DNA from: Promethearchaeota archaeon | GTDB taxonomy: Archaea; Asgardarchaeota; Lokiarchaeia; Sigynarchaeales; MK-D1 | Assembly: GCA_016839865.1 (NCBI GenBank) | Contig: JAEOTN010000262.1 | Coordinates: 1 to 19,682, forward strand | Direction of reading: 5' to 3' | Length of the DNA stretch: 19,682 nucleotides | Shown here: positions 14,635 through 19,682 of the stretch, piece by piece | Layout of the letters: each line of letters begins with the position of its first letter | How positions within the stretch are numbered: position 1 is the stretch's first letter | Notes under the pieces: model-generated | What the model was told of the DNA's origin: nothing | What the model saw: the letters and a program-made list of their open reading frames with translations, nothing else | Databases searched by the model: none | Made by a program: the position numbers and the translations under genes

Positions 14635-16140
14635 TCATTTCTTTGTTTTTGATTTACTCTTTTTTAACCGCAATAATGCTCTACTTTTATCCCGAATTGC
14701 TGCAGCTAATTGTACAGTTTCACTAACTGTAGCACTTAATGGAATATGGAATAATTCGAGGGATTCTCGTATCAAATCATATTTCTCAATATATGGAACG
14801 AAGCAAACAAGGGGTTTTGCAGGATGTTTTCTTGCAGTAATAGCTATCCTTCTGCCTACCTGTACGCTGATTTGCGGAGGATATGGAACTACGATACATA
14901 AAACTATCTCAACTTTATCCAGCTGCATTAAGTAATCAAGAACACCAACAATATCCGCATCTGTCCCTGCTCCCGTAATATCGATTGGATTACTAAATCC
15001 TCCGATATCGGCAACTGTTGGACTGACCCTAGTTCGCATTTCCTTTTTCTCCTCTTCTGTGAATTGAACTAGTTCTAAATCATAATTATGAAGTAAATCA
15101 GAACATACAACTCCATGACCACCTGATACAGATAATATTGCTACTTTTCCTGTCAGTGTCTTATCAAGTTTCAGAGGACGTTTTGAGGAAGCAATGACAG
15201 AATATGTTTTTACATAGTTTAGAACTTCAGTTTCGGTAATTGGTTGTAAAATCCCAAATTGCTTGAAAGCTGCTTGTGCTATTTTGAAATTTGTGGCAAT
15301 ACTTGCGGTATGAGATTCTATTGCAGATTTACTTGCTTCAGTTGTTCCACCCGAATAAATAACGATATCTTTCGAAGTTTTCTTTGCCGTCTCAAGAAAT
15401 GCTCTACCTTCTCCTGGATTGAAACCCTCTAAATAAAACGAAATCACGTCTGTTTCTTTATCTCGGGAATAATAATCCAACAAATGAACCTCGTTGATTA
15501 CAGCTTTATTTCCAATAGATACTGCGGATGATACACCTATCTCACGGGATTCGAATGCGAGGAAAAACTGATCTAAGAGAATTCCTCCTGATTGACTAAC
15601 AATTGCTACATTCCCACGTGGAGGGTGTACTAGTTTCTCTGACCTTAGAAATATGGAATCAACGTATGGCTTATGGTACACCCCTACACAATTAGGACCT
15701 ATTAAAGGAATATTACTGTCCAAACATAACTCCATAATCTGGTTTTGAAGACTGATACCTTCTTTCGATCCAGTTTCTGAAAATCCTCCACTGATTAATA
15801 TTATTCCTTTTACACCTTTATAGATGCATTCTTCAATCGAATAAACAGCAATGTTAGGTTTGACTGCAATGACCGCCAAATCTGGTGTTTCTGGTAGATC
15901 CTTAATTTCTCTATAGATCTTTATTCCTTCTAACTCTCCACCTCTTGGATTAATAGCGTAACAGCGGTCTCCTAGGTCCATCTCAAATACATTCTTAAGA
16001 AATATAGTAGTTCCGGGATTTACATAATTTTTTGTAGAAACTCCCACAACTACCATGGATTCTGGTTTGAAAATTGGGTCAAGATCAAACTTTACTCCTA
16101 ATTCTTCCTGTTTTTCGTTGGAGGATTGTTTTTTTCCCAT
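14635..16140 (-). CDS. acyl-CoA synthetase (ADP-forming) alpha subunit (NDP-forming, CoA-binding)
   Basis: This is a 501-residue CoA-binding/ligase-domain protein, the alpha subunit type of ADP-forming acetyl/acyl-CoA synthetase. That enzyme in archaea conserves the energy of acyl-CoA as ATP. A Rossmann-type CoA-binding domain comes first (MVVVGVSTKN, then AINPRGGELEG, VIAVKPN and ISGGFSETG). Two succinyl-CoA-synthetase-like domains follow, with PLIGPNCVGV and AIVSQSGG. Active-site His277 lies in ESHTASIA, equivalent to the phosphohistidine of the family. The enzyme also needs an ATP-grasp beta subunit, which is not encoded here. The basic C-terminal tail (KKSKSKTKK) is unusual. It could use a beta subunit made elsewhere, or be a paralogue with a different acid. 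Confidence 0.87.
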   Translation of the reverse strand: MGKKQSSNEKQEELGVKFDLDPIFKPESMVVVGVSTKNYVNPGTTIFLKNVFEMDLGDRCYAINPRGGELEGIKIYREIKDLPETPDLAVIAVKPNIAVYSIEECIYKGVKGIILISGGFSETGSKEGISLQNQIMELCLDSNIPLIGPNCVGVYHKPYVDSIFLRSEKLVHPPRGNVAIVSQSGGILLDQFFLAFESREIGVSSAVSIGNKAVINEVHLLDYYSRDKETDVISFYLEGFNPGEGRAFLETAKKTSKDIVIYSGGTTEASKSAIESHTASIATNFKIAQAAFKQFGILQPITETEVLNYVKTYSVIASSKRPLKLDKTLTGKVAILSVSGGHGVVCSDLLHNYDLELVQFTEEEKKEMRTRVSPTVADIGGFSNPIDITGAGTDADIVGVLDYLMQLDKVEIVLCIVVPYPPQISVQVGRRIAITARKHPAKPLVCFVPYIEKYDLIRESLELFHIPLSATVSETVQLAAAIRDKSRALLRLKKSKSKTKK

Positions 16141-16253
16141 TTTGGATCTGATTCAAGTTTTGAATGGATTCTGTTAAAATTTTTCATATTTTCTTATCAG
16201 AATTTCAAAAATTTAGTAAGTATTAAGGGAACCTATTTGCCCATTTTCCGCCA

Positions 16254-16298
16254 GAAAGCCACTTCCTTTAGGGTGTGGATGAATGGTGGCTTTCATCC
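16254..16298 (+). repeat. competing inverted repeats at the left end of the TnpB element
   Basis: GAAAGCCAC (16254-16262) pairs perfectly with GTGGCTTTC (16286-16294). GGATGAA (16277-16283) pairs perfectly with TTCATCC (16292-16298). The two arms overlap, so only one stem can form at a time, and both compete with the TTTA-loop hairpin inside. Confidence 0.5.
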
Positions 16299-16330
16299 TA
16301 TTATTTTCAAAAATTCCAAGGAGAGTCTCG

Positions 16331-16354
16331 CTTTAAATAGTCGGATTTATATGA
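16331..16354 (+). promoter_or_regulatory. promoter region of tnpB (TATA-like boxes)
   Basis: CTTTAAATA (16331-16339) and GATTTATATG (16344-16353) are TATA-like. They lie about 44 and 30 bp upstream of the GTG start at 16379. Confidence 0.35.
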
Positions 16355-16378
16355 GGAATCCAATAATCATTATTTTTT

Positions 16379-17662
16379 GTGATCCGATTGCCTGTGAAGA
16401 TTGACATCGCCTACAAGTTTCGTATCTACCCGAACAAGGAACAAGAGGAAATCTTGAACAAGACGTTTGGGAGCTGTCGATTCTTGTGGAACAAGATGCT
16501 TGCAGAGCATAACGAAGTGTACAATCGATTGAAAGACGACAAGGACGCGTTGCATGCCTACAAATACAAGACAGAGAAGCAATACAAGGAAGATTTCGCT
16601 TTCTTGAAAGAACCTGATGCCAAGGCGCTCCAGAATGTGAACCGCAACCTTTTCCAAGCGTTCCGGTATTTTTTCAATGGGGTGACTGGAAAACGCCCAC
16701 GTGTTGGGTATCCTTGCTTCAAATCCAAACACGACAAGCAATCCTACACCACGAACAACATCAACAACAATATCAAGATCGACTTCAAGAAGCGAACTCT
16801 CAAGCTCCCAAAGATCAACCCGAGGTTGTCCTACCGGGACGACCGCGTGTTTGACAGGAAAATACGCAAGATCACCGTCTCGAAAACCAAGAGTGGCAAG
16901 TATTTTGCGTCAATCTCATTCAAGCGGGAGTTGAGCATCGAAGAAAAAACAATCATTCCGGAAAGCAAGATTGTCGCCTACGACATGAGTTGCAAGGAAT
17001 TCATGGTCAGTAAGAGTAACCGTTTCCTCAATCCAAGGTTCTATCGCAAGCAGGAGAATAAGCTCAAGAAGCTCCATCGCGAGCATTCACGAAAGCAAAA
17101 AGACTCGAGCAATCGAAACAAGGCGCGTGTTAAACTCGCACGTCTCTACGACGAGATCGGCAACCAACGAAACGATTGGCAACATAAGCTTTCCCTGAAG
17201 ATGGCAAGGGCACACGATGCTATTATTCTTGAAGACCTTAATATCGAGGGGATGAAACGGTTCAACGGAGGTATCGCCAAGACCGTCACACTCGATTTCT
17301 CGTGGAGTGAGTTCACACGGATGTTGGACTACAAGATGAAGCGCCGCGGGAAACATCTTGTGAAAGTCGATCGATTCTACCCCTCGTCCAAGCTCTGTTT
17401 CAACTGCGGTTACAAACATGACGAGTTACAGCTTTCAGATCGTGAATGGACATGCCCCGACTGTGGGATGCATCATGAACGGGACGAGAACGCTTCCAAA
17501 ACTATCGAAAAAGAAGGAAAACGCATCTTGCGAGAAGAACACACCATTACACTCATCACATCATCTACCGTGGGGACCACGGGAAGTCACGCTTCTGAAG
17601 ATCGTGTAAGACCTATCATTAAACGGGCAGTGGTCGATGAAAGAAGAATCCAGGCCCTTTAG
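16379..17662 (+). CDS. tnpB: TnpB, RNA-guided RuvC-like nuclease of an IS605-group element
   Basis: This is a 427-residue TnpB (OrfB), the programmable RuvC nuclease ancestral to Cas12 enzymes. The N-terminus has YKFRIYPNKEQEEIL and CRFLWNKMLAEH. The RuvC triad is intact: Asp in AYDMSCKEF, Glu in IILEDLNIEGM, and Asp in ERDENASKT. Between the second and third motifs is the zinc ribbon CFNCGY...CPDCG with all four cysteines. The C-terminus has the usual tail (TVGTTGSHASEDRVRP), and the TAG stop lies in the loop of the right-end hairpin, so coding and terminal RNA overlap. The start is a GTG at 16379; a second GTG at 16394 is possible. There is no frameshift, so it is probably active. Codon and GC use differ from neighbours, suggesting transfer. 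Confidence 0.93.
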   Translation: MIRLPVKIDIAYKFRIYPNKEQEEILNKTFGSCRFLWNKMLAEHNEVYNRLKDDKDALHAYKYKTEKQYKEDFAFLKEPDAKALQNVNRNLFQAFRYFFNGVTGKRPRVGYPCFKSKHDKQSYTTNNINNNIKIDFKKRTLKLPKINPRLSYRDDRVFDRKIRKITVSKTKSGKYFASISFKRELSIEEKTIIPESKIVAYDMSCKEFMVSKSNRFLNPRFYRKQENKLKKLHREHSRKQKDSSNRNKARVKLARLYDEIGNQRNDWQHKLSLKMARAHDAIILEDLNIEGMKRFNGGIAKTVTLDFSWSEFTRMLDYKMKRRGKHLVKVDRFYPSSKLCFNCGYKHDELQLSDREWTCPDCGMHHERDENASKTIEKEGKRILREEHTITLITSSTVGTTGSHASEDRVRPIIKRAVVDERRIQAL

Positions 17663-17678
17663 GGCGTGGTAGTTCAAG
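17540..17678 (+). ncRNA. probable omega-RNA (reRNA) at the 3' end of tnpB
   Basis: In TnpB systems the guide RNA scaffold comes from the 3' part of the gene and the right end. Its guide is the sequence just past the element. Here the scaffold would end with the TTTA-loop hairpin (17651-17670) and TTCAA, and the guide would begin about 17679 (GATAACTCAGATC). The 5' boundary is a guess. Confidence 0.4.
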
Positions 17679-17734
17679 ATAACTCAGATCATTACTAAAT
17701 ATAAAACACAATCACCCACCCAAATAGTTATAGA

Positions 17735-17744
17735 TTTTTTTTTT
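17735..17744 (+). terminator. T10 tract downstream of the TnpB element
   Basis: Ten T's on the plus strand about 70 bp after the tnpB stop would end the tnpB/omega-RNA transcript. Confidence 0.5.
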
Positions 17745-17806
17745 GATTAAAATCATGAAATTCGTATGATATTAGGGAACCTTTTTACGTTGACTCAGTT
17801 CATAAC

Positions 17807-17829
17807 TTAATATAATTCACAATTGTGAA
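17807..17829 (+). promoter_or_regulatory. TATA box plus 14-bp perfect palindrome (operator candidate)
   Basis: TTAATATAA (17807-17815) lies about 24 bp before the ATG at 17835, pointing to a leaderless transcript. Between them is the perfect palindrome TTCACAATTGTGAA (17816-17829), positioned to block transcription start if a repressor binds. Confidence 0.5.
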
Positions 17830-17834
17830 CAACT

Positions 17835-18170
17835 ATGGAAGATGAAAAACAAGGACCGTTGATATTGTGGTGGAATAGTGATGCGGGATCATTTGATCCA
17901 ACCGACGCAAAAACAGATGGGATTTTTCTCGAGCGTAACGACGAAAATAAATTGTGGTTATTTAGCTATAGTCCAGGAACTGGTTTGATAGCACGCAGAA
18001 CTGCTCTACGAAGAGCTAACGAAATTTCAAAGGTCGGATATGTTCATCCACAATCCAAAATGAGGACAGGCATTGAATATATTCTAAAAGAATTAGAAGA
18101 TCCATATGCTAATTTACCCGATAGCATAAAACAAGCACAACGGGAATGGTACCAACGCAAGGAAGAATAA
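17835..18170 (+). CDS. hypothetical small protein, 111 aa
   Basis: The family is not recognised. The protein is soluble and highly charged. The N-terminal half is acidic, with tryptophans (LILWWNSDAGSFDPTDAKTD), then KLWLFSYSPGTG. The middle carries a basic cluster (IARRTALRRANEISKVGYVH) that could contact nucleic acid. The C-terminal third is helical (GIEYILKELEDPYANLPDSI; QREWYQRKEE). There is no cysteine or membrane segment. The start is set by the TATA box and the palindrome directly upstream, which suggest a regulated, possibly leaderless gene. It ends 11 bp from the convergent beta-helix gene. The TnpB element sits 157 bp upstream, so its promoter region may have been altered by that insertion. 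Confidence 0.6.
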   Translation: MEDEKQGPLILWWNSDAGSFDPTDAKTDGIFLERNDENKLWLFSYSPGTGLIARRTALRRANEISKVGYVHPQSKMRTGIEYILKELEDPYANLPDSIKQAQREWYQRKEE

Positions 18171-18181
18171 AATATAAAAAA

Positions 18182-19036
18182 TTACTCAGATTTTTCGTCA
18201 TTATATCTATCAATTTCTGTTCCTAAGAGATATCCTTGCTTTTTATATCGCTCCTCAAGCATGGGTGCTAAACGAGAGAATACTCCTTCATAATTTTTTA
18301 TTGGTCTTCCTGGAGATCCTGAATAAAATTTCTTAGGTTTCTTGCTTTTCCAATCTTTAATTCCAGCTGATCGCGGCAATAATGCAGCACCTTTTTCAAG
18401 GTGAACGCCTGGACCAACTATTGTATGAGGAAAAACGGAGGCACGTTCATCGATTGTTATCTTCTTAATCGTTAAATTACCAAAAATCGAGTCCACTACA
18501 TGACTAGCAGTTGCACTACCTGGATAATAAGTTGCGCCATCTTTAATTGATGTAAACTCTAAACCAGGGATCGTATCCATCAATGTAACATCTTTACCTA
18601 TACGATTTCCGAAGCCAATGCGAGTTAAAGCTCGGTGAAGCAACCAAGGAAAAGGAGATTTTGATGCAAGCCAGACTGGGAATTTTATGATGTAGCCTCG
18701 GTCATGATAATATTTCAAGTGTTCATCCTCCACGTTTCCTTTTGTAAATGTACGATGAAAAACTCCCTCAACAGGGGGTGACTTTTTTCTCCAATAGCGT
18801 GTGACTATAGCTGCAAATTCGATTACAAGAAAGATCCACAGCAATATTGCACCAATGAGGTATACGGGGAAGAAAATCCAGGCCAAATACCATGGAATTC
18901 CAATTAATTGTGTTAGTGGATAATAATAAGCGACGAGAAAAAATGATGGATACAACGGTAATGTGAAGCCGAGGAAATTGAGAAAGAAATACTTGAGAAG
19001 GGGGAGTTGAACACTTTGTTGTCGTTGTTCCGTCAT
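18182..19036 (-). CDS. membrane-anchored left-handed beta-helix protein (acyltransferase-like, Pls-type)
   Basis: This is a 284-residue protein with two N-terminal membrane helices (about 15-40 and 50-78, ending in a basic RYWRKKS). A soluble domain follows that resembles the hexapeptide-repeat region at the end of Pls/PosA-type proteins. Landmarks are RIGFGNRIGKDVTLMDT, the TASHVVDS segment with His179, IKKITIDERASVFPHTIVGP and PKKFYSGSPGRPI. The imperfect I/V-G-x-x repeats are consistent with a left-handed beta-helix transferring acyl or acetyl groups, but the repeats are degenerate and the transferase site is not proven. It probably acts at the membrane on a lipid- or glycan-linked substrate. 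Convergent with the preceding small gene. Confidence 0.65.
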   Translation of the reverse strand: MTEQRQQSVQLPLLKYFFLNFLGFTLPLYPSFFLVAYYYPLTQLIGIPWYLAWIFFPVYLIGAILLWIFLVIEFAAIVTRYWRKKSPPVEGVFHRTFTKGNVEDEHLKYYHDRGYIIKFPVWLASKSPFPWLLHRALTRIGFGNRIGKDVTLMDTIPGLEFTSIKDGATYYPGSATASHVVDSIFGNLTIKKITIDERASVFPHTIVGPGVHLEKGAALLPRSAGIKDWKSKKPKKFYSGSPGRPIKNYEGVFSRLAPMLEERYKKQGYLLGTEIDRYNDEKSE

Positions 19037-19167
19037 TGAAATAATTATTCCTTGTTTCCTATTTCAATCCTCGTCTTAACTTTGGTTCATGGGATATGGT
19101 AACAAAATTTTTATCAGAGCAATTGAGATCTCTAATCACTATTTTAAACAAATTTTAAGTGATAATT

Positions 19168-19682
19168 ATGGGAAAATTTGAAGGTAAATCCGTATTTTTA
19201 ACCGGTGGATCAACTGGTATAGGTAGACAAACTGCTCTAGATTTTGCACGAGAGGGTGCTAAGGTCACCATTTTTGATATTAATGAAGAAGGCGGTAATA
19301 AAACTGCAGAAGATTGTAAAGCTGCTGGAGCTGCAAAGACTCTCTTTGTGAAGGGAGATGTTAGCAATTACGAAAGTGTAGACGGAGCAGTCCAAAAAGC
19401 ATTTGAAGAAATGGGAACTGTAGACATCTTGATTAATAGCGCAGGTGTCCTACGAGACAACATGATTCATAAAATGCCAGAGAAGGACTGGGATTTCGTA
19501 ATTGCGATAAATCTGAAAGGAGTATTCTTGGCTATTCAAGCTTGTGCAAAAAGATGGGTTATGAAATGCAAAGAAATGGGTAAATTACGACCAAATGAAT
19601 ACCCTGATCGTCGTATTATAAATATTAGTTCCATGGCTGCAACAGGGAACATTGGTCAAATGAATTATGCAGCATCTAAAGC
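19168..19682 (+). CDS. SDR-family oxidoreductase (3-oxoacyl-ACP reductase-like), N-terminal 171 residues
   Basis: I translated this by hand from the ATG at 19168, which follows an AAGTGAT Shine-Dalgarno-like sequence. The reading frame is open to the window edge, so the C-terminus is missing. It starts MGKFEGKSVFLTGGSTGIGR, the SDR TGxxxGIG cofactor turn (12-19), followed by NSAG (90-93). The catalytic Asn115 is in INLKG, the catalytic Ser155 is in NISSMAATG, and Tyr167/Lys171 in NYAASK end the visible part. The acidic residue after the second strand (FDINE) points to NAD(H) rather than NADPH. A roughly 15-residue insertion before the catalytic serine (KCKEMGKLRPNEYPDRR) is typical of FabG-like enzymes. 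The substrate is unknown. A TATA-like ATTTTAAAC lies about 25 bp upstream. Confidence 0.9.
   Translation, partial: MGKFEGKSVFLTGGSTGIGRQTALDFAREGAKVTIFDINEEGGNKTAEDCKAAGAAKTLFVKGDVSNYESVDGAVQKAFEEMGTVDILINSAGVLRDNMIHKMPEKDWDFVIAINLKGVFLAIQACAKRWVMKCKEMGKLRPNEYPDRRIINISSMAATGNIGQMNYAASK

Larger units (their letters stand above)
16230..17678 (+). mobile_element. IS605-group (IS1341-type) element carrying only TnpB
   Basis: The TnpB gene is bracketed by similar hairpins. The left one is CCACTTCC-TTTA-GGGTGTGG (16259-16278) and the right one is CCAGGCCC-TTTA-GGGCGTGG (17651-17670). Both are eight-position stems with a TTTA loop and a single mismatch, as expected for ends recognised by a TnpA transposase. 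The right hairpin is followed by TAGTTCAA, the probable right end near 17678. The left end is not certain (estimated about 16230). No TnpA is encoded, so the element is non-autonomous. Its GC content is visibly higher than that of its surroundings, consistent with transfer. Alternatively, the left hairpin is a relic of an older element. Confidence 0.7.

Noticed and set aside
16126..16404. 92-codon frame across the acyl-CoA synthetase/TnpB gap
   Set aside because: Apart from the KATSFRVW stretch that coincides with the hairpin, it shows no coherent protein and runs through inverted repeats.
16370..16741. Minus-strand open frame inside the TnpB gene
   Set aside because: It is the antisense shadow of the strongly supported TnpB coding region and has no protein-like motif.
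1..19682. CRISPR array, tRNA or rRNA
   Set aside because: I saw no regularly spaced repeats and no cloverleaf or rRNA-like sequence. A covariance scan would be needed to exclude small RNAs completely.

Overview
The window looks like chromosomal DNA from an Asgard (Promethearchaeota) archaeon. It is AT-rich and tightly packed. It encodes a roadblock/LC7 domain fused to a Ras/Rab-like small GTPase, a probable longin/uDENN-like protein and a divergent TATA-binding protein (TBP). Several genes appear to have a TATA box placed for leaderless or short-leader transcription. No rRNA, tRNA or CRISPR array was seen, and the exact lineage cannot be fixed from this sequence alone.

Layout. 1-6916 is a minus-strand run: the start of a Gfo/Idh/MocA oxidoreductase (cut by the window edge), a DUF6159-type membrane protein, two uncharacterised proteins flanking a longin/uDENN-like one, a UDP-glucose dehydrogenase, a CPBP-family membrane protease and an unknown membrane protein. 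6965-10253 alternates strands: a small zinc-knuckle protein, a lone 2-hydroxyacyl-CoA dehydratase activase, the roadblock-GTPase fusion, a coiled-coil protein and the divergent TBP. 10254-11035 has no confident gene. It holds several inverted repeats, a 12-bp-stem hairpin, a possible short transcript and traces of a decayed reading frame. 11036-16140 carries an MFS transporter, a membrane-anchored GH63-like glycosidase, a PH-like small protein and an ADP-forming acyl-CoA synthetase alpha subunit without its beta partner. 16230-17678 is an IS605-group element encoding TnpB only, with similar TTTA-loop hairpins near both ends and visibly higher GC than its surroundings. The rest is a small unknown gene behind a 14-bp perfect palindrome, a membrane-anchored left-handed beta-helix protein and the start of an SDR reductase.

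How the genes may work together. There is no single obvious pathway. Sugar-nucleotide and surface-glycan functions are represented by the dehydrogenases, the glycosidase and the beta-helix acyltransferase-like protein. CoA/fermentative functions are represented by the activase, the acyl-CoA synthetase alpha subunit and possibly the SDR. The eukaryote-like regulatory and membrane-trafficking set (GTPase with roadblock, longin-like protein) lies within about 6 kb of the divergent TBP. The most unusual items are the second-type TBP with its own upstream palindrome, the cis-fused roadblock-GTPase, the structured 0.8-kb intergenic region and the orphan TnpB element. Five convergent gene pairs end within 11 bp of each other or overlap, which shows how compact the chromosome is.
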